From Aquimarina sp. (GTDB lineage Bacteria; Bacteroidota; Bacteroidia; Flavobacteriales; Flavobacteriaceae), in contig NZVW01000092.1 in NCBI GenBank assembly GCA_002697475.1, forward strand, positions 1 through 12,238: a DNA stretch of 12,238 bases, read 5' to 3'. Positions 1 to 7,321 of the stretch are shown here, piece by piece. Under the pieces are notes generated by a model. It was given only the letters and a program-made list of their open reading frames with translations, did no database searches and was not told the DNA's origin. Made by a program: the position numbers and the translations under genes. Position 1 is the first letter of the stretch. Every line of letters begins with the position of its first letter.

Positions 1-1162
1 CTACTCTATGTGTATAATCTTCCGGATCGTGGCCACCGTAAAACGTGAAGAAGCCCTTACCTTTAATTCCGTGGATATATCTGGCTTCGTCGTTTGCTTT
101 ATTTTCTCCCAGAATTAATACATTGGACTTTATTTCTCTGGGGTTATACGCAGTCGTTTGCCCCATAAAACCTTTAACCAGCATTGTGTGATTCTGGCAC
201 AACATAGTAGGTATGGGATCCCATTTTGCTGAAAACTCCATTAAAGAAAAGTAGTCAGATTCTTTAGTCACCCTTCGCATTCTGGTCATATCAATAGAGG
301 AAAACTCATAAACATTAGGGCTACGCTCTAGAGTAAAGTTTTTAAATGCAAATGTTTTGCTATAATCAAGTTTCGATTGATAACCCGGATCACTGGGATC
401 ACCATCAAACATAGGCTCACAAATATCTACATTTTCTGCTGCCAAGGCGATGTCAAAACTATCAGTGGCACTACACATAGCAAACATAAAACCTCCACCC
501 ACAACATAATCCCTGATCTTAAGAGCTACAGCAAGCTTTTGATCCGATACTTTACTATATCCTAATTCTCTTGCCTGTTTTTCTGCGTCTGCTTTTTCTT
601 TAATATACCAAGGTGTTGCTCTGTACGAACCGTAAAATTTACCATATTGACCAGTAAAATCTTCGTGGTGCAAGTGCAACCAGTCGTATAGAATAAGGTT
701 ATCATTCAACACCTCTTCATCATAGATAGTTTCATAAGGAATCTCAGCAAATGTAAGTACCATAGTCACGGCATCATCCCAGGGTTGATTACCTTTTGGT
801 GAATACACAGCAATCTTAGGTGCTTTTTCTAAGATTACGGCTTCCATATTTTTAGAGGGGCTGCTGATCTCTTCGAGAATGGCATTAGTCTCTGCATCAG
901 AAAGAACTTCATAAGAAACCCCGCGTATGGTACATTCCTTTCGTATATAATCCGTATCCGGCAGCAGGAAAGAACCTCCGCGATAATTCAATAACCATTT
1001 AACCTTAAGCTCTTTGCTTAAAGTCCAATAGGTTATCCCATATGCTTTTAGGTGATTTTGTTGTGTTTCTGCATCCATAGGCAGTAAGACATAGGATGCC
1101 TTAGCCTGAACAAAAACTAATAAAAAAAATAAGATTAAAATAGTATTAAAACGGTACTTCAT
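1..1162 (-). CDS. Secreted conserved protein, class I glutamine-amidotransferase-like fold (partial, C-terminus off the left edge)
   Basis: An open frame continues to the window edge, giving about 387 residues. Three consecutive ATGs (1168, 1165, 1162) could start it; I chose the last, which leads straight into a signal peptide (MKYRFNTILILFF, cut near residue 22). There are no further membrane segments. From about residue 116 (KIAVYSPKG) the pattern resembles a class I amidotransferase/DJ-1-like fold: an HHEDF motif at 165-169, a Gly-rich elbow leading to Cys230 (GGGFMFAMCSATDS) and His378 in YGGHDPEDY. Cys230 and His378 could form a catalytic pair; this is inference. From memory, relatives in flavobacteria are about 420 residues and often labelled 'asparagine synthetase B', but I see neither an N-terminal catalytic Cys after Met nor an SGGxDS ATP-pyrophosphatase loop. 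The start overlaps the end of dnaB by 17 bp, so it is probably co-transcribed. The true function is unknown. Confidence 0.8.
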   Translation of the reverse strand, partial: MKYRFNTILILFFLLVFVQAKASYVLLPMDAETQQNHLKAYGITYWTLSKELKVKWLLNYRGGSFLLPDTDYIRKECTIRGVSYEVLSDAETNAILEEISSPSKNMEAVILEKAPKIAVYSPKGNQPWDDAVTMVLTFAEIPYETIYDEEVLNDNLILYDWLHLHHEDFTGQYGKFYGSYRATPWYIKEKADAEKQARELGYSKVSDQKLAVALKIRDYVVGGGFMFAMCSATDSFDIALAAENVDICEPMFDGDPSDPGYQSKLDYSKTFAFKNFTLERSPNVYEFSSIDMTRMRRVTKESDYFSLMEFSAKWDPIPTMLCQNHTMLVKGFMGQTTAYNPREIKSNVLILGENKANDEARYIHGIKGKGFFTFYGGHDPEDYTHRV

Positions 1163-2693
1163 CATCATCACTTGAATCATTTATGCTACTCCCGAAGGCT
1201 TCATCTGCACTTGGGAAGTGAGAAGTGCTAAAAGGCTCTTCCTTATCTCCCTCATTCATCTTAGAATGAAACTCAAACGGTGTACCAAAGTCATCTAAGT
1301 TATCAAATTTACCTAAATGTCCAATAAATTTTAACCTGATATTGTCTAAACCACCATTTCTGTGTTTAGCTACAATGAATTCTCCCTGACCCTGAGTAGG
1401 TGATCTTTCTTCATCATCCCACTCTTCGATCTTATAATATTCCGGACGATAGATAAAAGAAACAATATCTGCATCCTGCTCGATTGCTCCGGATTCCCTA
1501 AGGTCACTCAATAATGGTCTTTTACTTCCTCCTCTGGTTTCAACAGCACGGGATAACTGAGACAAGGCGATTACCGGAACGTTCAATTCTTTAGCTAAAG
1601 CTTTTAAGTTTCGGGAAATTGTAGAAATTTCCTGCTCACGGTTTCCTCCATTTTTACCTGCTCCTCCTGCGGTCATCAATTGTAAATAATCAATGACAAT
1701 CATTTTAATACCATGTTGAGAAGCAAGTCTTCTTGCTTTTGCACGTAAATCGAATATGGATAGAGATGGCGTATCATCTATAAACAAAGGTGCCTTTTCA
1801 AGATCTTTTACTTTAACGTTTAGTTGTTCCCACTCATGTTTCTCTAACTTACCTGTTCTTAATTTTTCTGAAGAAAGACCAGTTTCTGAAGATATCAAAC
1901 GCGTAATTAACTGTACGGATGACATCTCCAGAGAGAAAAACGCTACAGGAATATTTTGACCTACGGCCATATTACGAGCCATAGATAGCGTCAACGCTGT
2001 TTTTCCCATACCCGGACGAGCAGCCACAATGATTAAATCACTAGGCTGCCATCCTGAGGTAAGTTTATCCAATTTATCAAACCCTGACGGGATTCCACTC
2101 AAACCTTCTTTGTTTGATATCTCCTGTATTTTCTTCTTTGCTTGTATTACTAAACTCTGAGCTGTCTCAGTCGATCTTTTTATATTTCCCTGAGTAACTT
2201 CATATAATTTAGATTCTGCGGAATCTAATAAGTCGAATACATCCGCTGTTTCGTCATATGACTCTTCAATAATTTCATTAGAAATCTTAATCAGACTTCT
2301 TTGAATATACTTCTGAAGAATAATACGTGCGTGAAACTCAATGTGTGCTGAGGACGCTACTTTTTGGGTTAATTGAATGAGGTAATAATCACCTCCTGCA
2401 ATTTCTAATCTGCCATCCTTCTTTAATTGACTCGAAACGGTTAATAAGTCAATAGGTTCAGAGTTTTGAAACAATTTATAAATGGCATCAAAGATGTATT
2501 GATGTGATTCTTTATAAAATACTTCCGGATTAAGAATGTCAATAATTTCATCTACCCCTTTTTTATCAATCATCATCGCCCCTAATACAACCTCCTCTAA
2601 ATCAACTGCTTGAGGTGGTATTTTCCCCTTTTCTAAAGAAATGATATTTGATCCCCCGTATTTAATGTTTTTAACTTGTGGTGCGTTTTCCAT
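1146..2693 (-). CDS. dnaB: Replicative DNA helicase DnaB
   Basis: This is the hexameric 5'-3' helicase that unwinds DNA at the replication fork and recruits primase. The predicted protein has 515 residues. The N-terminal DnaB domain spans about 26-130 (IPPQAVDLEEVVLGAMM), followed by a linker helix and the RecA-like ATPase domain from about 195. Visible motifs are Walker A ARPGMGKT (225-232), catalytic Glu in FFSLEM (256), Walker B MIVIDYLQL (331-339), LSDLRESGAIEQDAD (395-409) and the Arg-finger region KHRNGG (443-448). No intein interrupts these sites. The C-terminus is an acidic tail ending DDDEVPF. The open frame extends upstream to a TTG at 2738, but that codon lies inside the predicted -7 promoter element, so I start at the ATG at 2693. 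accA lies upstream behind a terminator, and the secreted-protein gene overlaps the 3' end. Confidence 0.97.
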   Translation of the reverse strand: MENAPQVKNIKYGGSNIISLEKGKIPPQAVDLEEVVLGAMMIDKKGVDEIIDILNPEVFYKESHQYIFDAIYKLFQNSEPIDLLTVSSQLKKDGRLEIAGGDYYLIQLTQKVASSAHIEFHARIILQKYIQRSLIKISNEIIEESYDETADVFDLLDSAESKLYEVTQGNIKRSTETAQSLVIQAKKKIQEISNKEGLSGIPSGFDKLDKLTSGWQPSDLIIVAARPGMGKTALTLSMARNMAVGQNIPVAFFSLEMSSVQLITRLISSETGLSSEKLRTGKLEKHEWEQLNVKVKDLEKAPLFIDDTPSLSIFDLRAKARRLASQHGIKMIVIDYLQLMTAGGAGKNGGNREQEISTISRNLKALAKELNVPVIALSQLSRAVETRGGSKRPLLSDLRESGAIEQDADIVSFIYRPEYYKIEEWDDEERSPTQGQGEFIVAKHRNGGLDNIRLKFIGHLGKFDNLDDFGTPFEFHSKMNEGDKEEPFSTSHFPSADEAFGSSINDSSDDDEVPF

Positions 2694-2735
2694 GGTTACG
2701 AATGTAAAAAAATTGTAAAGAGATCTCTTGTTATA

Positions 2736-2764
2736 CAAAGATACGAATGTTCACGGTTCTTCAA
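2736..2764 (-). promoter_or_regulatory. Predicted Bacteroidota-type promoter of dnaB
   Basis: On the minus strand TTG (2764-2762) is followed by an 18-nt spacer and TATCTTTG (2743-2736), an exact match to the TAnnTTTG -7 consensus. Transcription would begin near 2729, leaving a leader of about 36 nt before the ATG at 2693. This rules out the upstream TTG codon as translation start. Confidence 0.65.
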
Positions 2765-2806
2765 CAATTGAACTGTTAATAAGTTAATTTTATTGTTAAT
2801 AACCAT

Positions 2807-2838
2807 AAAAAAATCTGGAACGATCGGTCCCAGATTTT
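2807..2838 (-). terminator. Intrinsic terminator after accA
   Basis: A 12-bp stem (arms 2838-2827 and 2821-2810) has a 5-nt loop (2826-2822) and is followed on the minus strand by a run of U from the A-tract 2813-2807. One position is a G-U wobble in minus-strand RNA but an A-C mismatch in plus-strand RNA, which fits a terminator serving accA. It separates accA from the dnaB promoter. Confidence 0.8.
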
Positions 2839-2861
2839 GTTAGTAAGTGGTTTTTTAGGGA

Positions 2862-3815
2862 TTAACTTTTAAAGACTCCCATGTTTGTATATTTTTCCAT
2901 TCTGGAATTCACTAATTCTTCTGGTGATAAGTTTTTAAGTTCCTGATAGTTTTCAAAAATTCGATCTCTTACTGTTGCAAAAGTTTTCTCTCTATCACTA
3001 TGTGCTCCTCCAAGGGGCTCCTTAACAATCTCGTCAATTAAATTCTGCTTCTTCATATCCTTAGCCGTAAGTTTTAATGCTTCAGCAGCCTGTTCCTTGA
3101 ACTCCCAGCTTCTCCATAAGATAGAAGAACACGACTCAGGGGATATAACGGAGTACCAAGTGTTTTCTAACATTAATACTCGATCTCCAACACCAATACC
3201 TAGAGCACCACCACTGGCACCTTCACCAATGATAACTACTATGATAGGTACTTTTAGTCTGGTCATTTCAAGAATATTTCTTGCAATGGCTTCTCCCTGA
3301 CCTCTTTCTTCTGCCTCAAGTCCAGGATAAGCACCAGGAGTATCCACAAAACATACAACAGGTATATTGAATTTCTCAGCGCTCTTCATTAAACGAAGTG
3401 CTTTTCTGTACCCTTCAGGATTTGCCATACCAAAGTTACGATACTGCCTTGTCTTAGTATTATAACCTTTTTGCTGACCGACAAACATGAAACTCTGATC
3501 TCCGATTTTACCAAGACCACCAATCATAGCTTTATCATCCTTTACGGTTCTATCTCCGTGTAATTCCAGGAAAGAATCCCCGCAAATTGCCTTAACATAA
3601 TCTAATGTATAGGGTCTGTTAGGATGTCTGGAAAGTTGAACCCTCTGCCAGGCAGTAAGGTTTTTATAGATTTCCTTTTTAGTTTCAGCAAGTTTCTTTT
3701 CTATTTGCTTGCAAGTATCAGAGACATCTACTTCGCTCTCTTCACCTATCTTACAAGCTTTATTATATTGCTCTTCTAATTCTTTTATAGGGAGTTCAAA
3801 ATCTAAATATTCCAT
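2862..3815 (-). CDS. accA: Acetyl-CoA carboxylase carboxyltransferase subunit alpha
   Basis: This subunit works with AccD to transfer the carboxyl group from biotin on AccB to acetyl-CoA, giving malonyl-CoA for fatty-acid synthesis in the cytoplasm. It has 317 residues, the usual length. The N-terminal helical part (1-55, ELEEQYNKACKIGEE) is followed by the signature TAWQRVQLSRHPNRPYTLDY (54-73), the crotonase-like core with VDTPGAYPGLEAEERGQGEA (157-176), and the oxyanion-hole Gly stretch GEGASGGALGIGVGD (197-211). The protein starts MEYLDFELPI, a form typical of the family. It has its own promoter-like element upstream and an intrinsic terminator downstream, so it is probably a single-gene unit. 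Nothing looks unusual in it. Confidence 0.97.
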   Translation of the reverse strand: MEYLDFELPIKELEEQYNKACKIGEESEVDVSDTCKQIEKKLAETKKEIYKNLTAWQRVQLSRHPNRPYTLDYVKAICGDSFLELHGDRTVKDDKAMIGGLGKIGDQSFMFVGQQKGYNTKTRQYRNFGMANPEGYRKALRLMKSAEKFNIPVVCFVDTPGAYPGLEAEERGQGEAIARNILEMTRLKVPIIVVIIGEGASGGALGIGVGDRVLMLENTWYSVISPESCSSILWRSWEFKEQAAEALKLTAKDMKKQNLIDEIVKEPLGGAHSDREKTFATVRDRIFENYQELKNLSPEELVNSRMEKYTNMGVFKS

Positions 3816-3853
3816 AATTAAGAATAGATTTATTTGTTTCTAGGGTTAGCAGA

Positions 3854-3861
3854 CAAATATA
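3854..3861 (-). promoter_or_regulatory. Predicted -7 element of the accA promoter
   Basis: TATATTTG on the minus strand matches TAnnTTTG exactly, 38 bp upstream of the accA start. I find no TTG at the expected distance (the -33 region would lie in the 3' end of the upstream transporter gene), so support comes from the -7 box and its position only. Confidence 0.4.
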
Positions 3862-3867
3862 AAAACT

Positions 3868-4800
3868 TTAGTTGGTATAGTTACTTTTTATATTAGGTCT
3901 TTTTAATTTTTTAGAATTTTTGAATATACCATTTAGAATGACTGTACTCAAAATAATAGCTGCTCCATAGTAGAAAGAATCACTCATTTTCTCAGCGTCA
4001 CCAAATATGAGAAATGCCAGAAATATACCATACACAGGCTCTAAGTTTATGGTAAGCATTACTGTATAAGGGCTAAGGTATTTCATAACTTTTACTGAAG
4101 CTATAAAAGCATATGCTGTGCAAATCAATGACAGTATCAGTAGATAAACCCAATCCATAGTGGATAGTGAGAAAAAATCTGCACTAAAGCCTGATGAGTT
4201 ATCTCTGAAAATAGTAATTGCAATGAGGTATAATGTAATTAAACCAACGCCACCTCCTAACTCATATAAGGATATCATACTCGGATTATATTCTTTAGCC
4301 AGTTTTCCGTTAATAATAGAAAATACAGCAGATAAGAATGCAGAGATTAACGCATAGACAATACCCAGAAAATAATCACCTTCTACCCGGAAAATAATAT
4401 AAAGTCCGGTAACTACCAGTAGTCCAAATAAGACCTCATACCATATTACCCTTCTTTTATAAAATATAGGTTCTAATATTGATGTAAAAAAAGCACCTGT
4501 TGACAATACAGATAGCGTTATAGATACATTGGACACTTTTATGGCTCCAAAAAAGGTGATCCAATGTAAAGCTATGATAGCACCCGCAAATAAAAGCACA
4601 TAGAAACTTTGCTTAGAAACCTTAAGTGGTATTTTCATTATTTTAATAAAAATGAAAATGAAAAAGGTTGCCAAAAGCATTCTGTACCATACTAAAGGTA
4701 AAGCTTCAATAGAAATAAGTTCTCCCAGAATTGCTGTAAATCCCCAAACAAATACTATAAAATGGAGATGAAAATAATTTTGAAGCTTAACGTTTGGCAT
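3868..4800 (-). CDS. EamA/DMT-family inner-membrane transporter
   Basis: The 310-residue protein has about ten hydrophobic segments in two similar halves, the EamA (drug/metabolite transporter) layout. The first half opens with FIVFVWGFTAILGELISIEALPLVWYR-type sequence (about 14-40) and includes LHWITFFGAIKVSNVSITL (about 79-97). The second half contains GIVYALISAFLSAVFSIINGKLA and ends with LSPYTVMLTINLEPVYG and the Lys-rich tail. Family members export amino acids, nucleotide precursors or drugs; the substrate cannot be read from the sequence. The start lies inside the end of the LPS-permease gene (14-bp overlap), which makes translational coupling and a shared transcript likely. I see no clear terminator between its stop and accA. 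Confidence 0.9.
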   Translation of the reverse strand: MPNVKLQNYFHLHFIVFVWGFTAILGELISIEALPLVWYRMLLATFFIFIFIKIMKIPLKVSKQSFYVLLFAGAIIALHWITFFGAIKVSNVSITLSVLSTGAFFTSILEPIFYKRRVIWYEVLFGLLVVTGLYIIFRVEGDYFLGIVYALISAFLSAVFSIINGKLAKEYNPSMISLYELGGGVGLITLYLIAITIFRDNSSGFSADFFSLSTMDWVYLLILSLICTAYAFIASVKVMKYLSPYTVMLTINLEPVYGIFLAFLIFGDAEKMSDSFYYGAAIILSTVILNGIFKNSKKLKRPNIKSNYTN

Positions 4801-5863
4801 TATATAAAAGATAAATGGCTAAAACACCAAAAGTAATATTAGGAAACCAAACAGCAATGATAGGTGGAAAATCGGATTGATTGGCCATTGTTCCTAGTAC
4901 TTTATCTAAAAATATAAATACAAAAGCTAATGAAATACCTACAGCAAGGTTAACTCCCATACCCCCTCTTTTTTTCATTGACGAAACGGCGACTCCAATA
5001 ATCGTCAATATAAAAGTAGAAATAGGAATACTCCATCGTTTATAGGCTACCACTTTATACCTATTAATATCTGAAGACCCTCTTTTGCTCTCTTTTTCGA
5101 TAAACTCATTTAACTCTGTATAATTCAGTGTTTCTGCTACATAGGTAACTGGTGTAAACTCATCGATATTAAAAGGAAGTACAGTATCTTTTTTTCTGGC
5201 CTTTTCAATCTTATCACCATTCTTTAGAATTGTTCTCTTAACAAAGTCAGTCATTTCATAAACACTGTCCTTTTCTATAAAAACTATACGTCTTGCAGAA
5301 ATTTTTGTATCCAAACGATTACCATCAAAATACTCCAAAGTAAAGTTTGTCGCAGATTTTTTTAAGGGTTCAAAGTTATTTGCATATAGAAAAATACTGT
5401 CATTTAATTGTCGGTACACATTTCTGGTTTCCTGTACTTTTTTACCCTTCTTAAGATACTGATACTTAAACTCGTTGAATCCCTGACTTGCCTTAGGTGC
5501 AAGGAACAATCCTAAAGCCAAAGCTCCTAAACAAATTATAACTGCACCTATGATATAAGGTCTTAAAAATCTCCAATAGGAAACACCTGAGCTCAAAAAG
5601 GCTATAATTTCCGTTTTGTTGGCCAGCTTTGAAGTAAACCAGATGACAGATAAGAAAACAAATAATGGAAAAAGTAAGTTGGCAAAATATATAGTGAAAT
5701 CGAGATAATATTGTATTACAGCCTTTACCGGAACCTCATGTTCCAACATATTATCAATTTTTTCGGACAAATCCACAATAATCCCTATAGGTATAAAAAG
5801 GAGAATCATTGTAAAGAATGTCCCTAAATATCTTTTTAAAATGTACCAATCCAGTATCTTCAT
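4787..5863 (-). CDS. lptG: LptF/LptG (YjgP/YjgQ) family LPS-export permease
   Basis: This is an inner-membrane permease half that, with LptB and a partner, extracts lipopolysaccharide and passes it to the periplasmic bridge. The 358 residues are close to LptG length. Layout: three N-terminal membrane segments (about 12-31, 52-78, 101-123), a periplasmic jelly-roll region (about 124-270) and three C-terminal segments (about 276-294, 302-319, 333-354). The cytoplasmic coupling region KTEIIAFLSSGVSYWRF (83-99) matches the family's E-x-x-A-x-x-x-x-G-x-S pattern, and KKRGGMGVNLAVGISLAF (297-314) is also typical. LptF versus LptG is decided only by length, so the symbol is tentative. It lies 110 bp downstream of tgt; that gap holds no promoter or terminator I recognise, so read-through from tgt is likely. 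Confidence 0.9.
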   Translation of the reverse strand: MKILDWYILKRYLGTFFTMILLFIPIGIIVDLSEKIDNMLEHEVPVKAVIQYYLDFTIYFANLLFPLFVFLSVIWFTSKLANKTEIIAFLSSGVSYWRFLRPYIIGAVIICLGALALGLFLAPKASQGFNEFKYQYLKKGKKVQETRNVYRQLNDSIFLYANNFEPLKKSATNFTLEYFDGNRLDTKISARRIVFIEKDSVYEMTDFVKRTILKNGDKIEKARKKDTVLPFNIDEFTPVTYVAETLNYTELNEFIEKESKRGSSDINRYKVVAYKRWSIPISTFILTIIGVAVSSMKKRGGMGVNLAVGISLAFVFIFLDKVLGTMANQSDFPPIIAVWFPNITFGVLAIYLLYNAKR

Positions 5864-5973
5864 AAGTATTGAAATCGTTTTCTCTTGAAACTAAACTTTC
5901 TATTTAATGAATTGTCACTCAGTTAACTCATATCCATTTAAATTCAGTTTCGATGCAATATATCAATAGAGCA

Positions 5974-7104
5974 TTAAAGTCTTTTATCCATTTGCTTTAC
6001 CATCATATTTTTCCATTCGCCAAAATCCCCTGCTAAAATATGTTTTCTGGCTTCTCTAACCAACCACAGATAAAACCCAAGATTGTGTATGGTCGCAATT
6101 TGCTTACCTAACAGCTCATTTACTGAAAACAAATGTTTAAGATATGCCTTACTATATTCGGTATCAACAAATGTGATACCCATTTCATCAATTGGGGAAA
6201 AGTCATCTTCCCACTTTTTATTTTTAATATTTATGGTACCGTGTGCTGTAAAAAGCATACCATTTCTGGCGTTTCTGGTCGGCATAACACAATCAAACAT
6301 ATCCACACCCAGGGCTATATTTTCAAGAATATTAATCGGAGTACCTACTCCCATAAGATACCTTGGCTTACTTTCTGGTAAAATCGCAGTTACTATTTCA
6401 GTCATTTCATACATCTCTTCAGCCGGTTCCCCTACGGATAAGCCTCCAATTGCATTTCCTGGTGCATCGACATTAGCTATATATTCTGCAGATTGTTTTC
6501 TTAAATCTTTATATGTACTACCCTGCACAATTGGAAAAAACGCCTGGTCATACTCATACTTAACTGGAACTTTCTGAAGATGTTGCAAACAACGCTCTAG
6601 CCAACGATGTGTCATATGCATACTTCGCTTTGCATATCGGTAATCACAAGGATATGGAGTACACTCATCAAATGCCATAATGATATCAGCACCTATGGAT
6701 CTCTGAATTTCCATTACATTTTCAGGAGTAAATGTATGGTAAGAGCCATCAATATGAGATTTAAATTTAACTCCTTCTTCCTTTATTTTTCTATTTGCAG
6801 ATAAGGAATACACTTGATAACCACCACTATCCGTAAGGATATTTCTATCCCAATTCATAAATTTGTGTAATCCACCAGCTTTTTCTAATATAGTTGTTTG
6901 CGGTCTAAGATATAAATGATACGTATTGCCTAAAATAATATCAGGATTAATATCGTTTTTCAGCTCTCGTTGATGCACTCCCTTAACAGATGCCACCGTG
7001 CCTACAGGCATAAAAATAGGAGTTTCTATAACTCCGTGATCTGTAGTAATAAGTCCAGCTCTTGCTTTAGTATCAGCATCCTTAGCCTTTAATTCAAACT
7101 TCAT
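5974..7104 (-). CDS. tgt: tRNA-guanine transglycosylase (queuine tRNA-ribosyltransferase)
   Basis: The enzyme exchanges guanine-34 of tRNAs with GUN anticodons for preQ1, the committed step toward queuosine. It has 376 residues and the TIM-barrel family signature: PIFMPVGTVASVKGV (29-43), general-acid Asp in TDSGGYQ (D92), substrate-pocket segments FDECTPYP (145-152) and GGLSVGEP (220-227), and the presumed nucleophile D271 in GVDMFDCVMPTRNARNG (266-282). Oddity: where other bacterial Tgt proteins carry the zinc ligands C-x-C-x-x-C, this one has G309, T311 and D314 (SPIDEMGITFVDTEYSKAYL, 303-322); only the His (H340, ATIHNL) remains. All other motifs are intact, so I expect an active, zinc-independent enzyme. 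It is first in the tgt-lptG-eamA run and is divergent from the transketolase genes. Confidence 0.97.
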   Translation of the reverse strand: MKFELKAKDADTKARAGLITTDHGVIETPIFMPVGTVASVKGVHQRELKNDINPDIILGNTYHLYLRPQTTILEKAGGLHKFMNWDRNILTDSGGYQVYSLSANRKIKEEGVKFKSHIDGSYHTFTPENVMEIQRSIGADIIMAFDECTPYPCDYRYAKRSMHMTHRWLERCLQHLQKVPVKYEYDQAFFPIVQGSTYKDLRKQSAEYIANVDAPGNAIGGLSVGEPAEEMYEMTEIVTAILPESKPRYLMGVGTPINILENIALGVDMFDCVMPTRNARNGMLFTAHGTINIKNKKWEDDFSPIDEMGITFVDTEYSKAYLKHLFSVNELLGKQIATIHNLGFYLWLVREARKHILAGDFGEWKNMMVKQMDKRL

Positions 7105-7121
7105 AAATCTCTTATCTGAGC

Positions 7122-7147
7122 CTTTGAGTTTTCAAAAAATCTCAAAG
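7122..7147 (-). other. Hairpin in the predicted 5' leader of tgt
   Basis: In minus-strand RNA CUUUGAG (7147-7141) pairs perfectly with CUCAAAG (7128-7122); inside it UUUU can pair with AAAA around a UUG loop with one bulged A, giving about 11 pairs. It lies between the predicted transcription start (near 7166) and the ATG at 7104 and is not followed by a U-run, so it does not look like a terminator. It does not resemble a preQ1 riboswitch that I can recognise. Confidence 0.4.
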
Positions 7148-7172
7148 TGTTATTAAAATTAAAAATTGTGGG

Positions 7173-7180
7173 CAAAGATA
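7173..7180 (-). promoter_or_regulatory. Predicted -7 element of the tgt promoter
   Basis: TATCTTTG on the minus strand matches TAnnTTTG exactly and is the same octamer as in the dnaB promoter. It lies 69 bp upstream of the tgt start. No TTG is found at the usual distance, so the -33 part is weak or absent. Confidence 0.45.
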
Positions 7181-7266
7181 AATAACTAAACTAACTTCGA
7201 TTACTTATTCTTTTTAAAAGATAGGTTATTAACAATAATATTTTAATTAAAAGCCGATTAATCATT

Positions 7267-7296
7267 TTGCCACAGGTTGTAAAAGATTTATTTTTG
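7267..7296 (+). promoter_or_regulatory. Predicted Bacteroidota-type promoter of the transketolase genes
   Basis: TTG at 7267-7269 (within TTTTG) is followed by a 19-nt spacer and TATTTTTG at 7289-7296, an exact TAnnTTTG match at ideal spacing. Transcription should begin near 7303, about 20 nt before the ATG at 7322. It is the best promoter match in the window and lies back to back with the tgt promoter. Confidence 0.7.
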
Positions 7297-7321
7297 CCGC
7301 TTAATAAGAAACAAGGTCATA

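Noticed and set aside
2694..2738. Upstream TTG start for dnaB adding 15 residues
   Set aside because: The codon overlaps the predicted -7 promoter box, and the added residues do not look like DnaB.
6083..6577. A 164-codon open frame on the plus strand
   Set aside because: It lies wholly antisense inside tgt, whose motifs are intact; its product has no recognisable family.
7105..7172. preQ1 riboswitch in front of tgt
   Set aside because: The leader hairpin lacks the loop and A-rich tail pattern of the known preQ1-I class, and no pseudoknot partner is evident.
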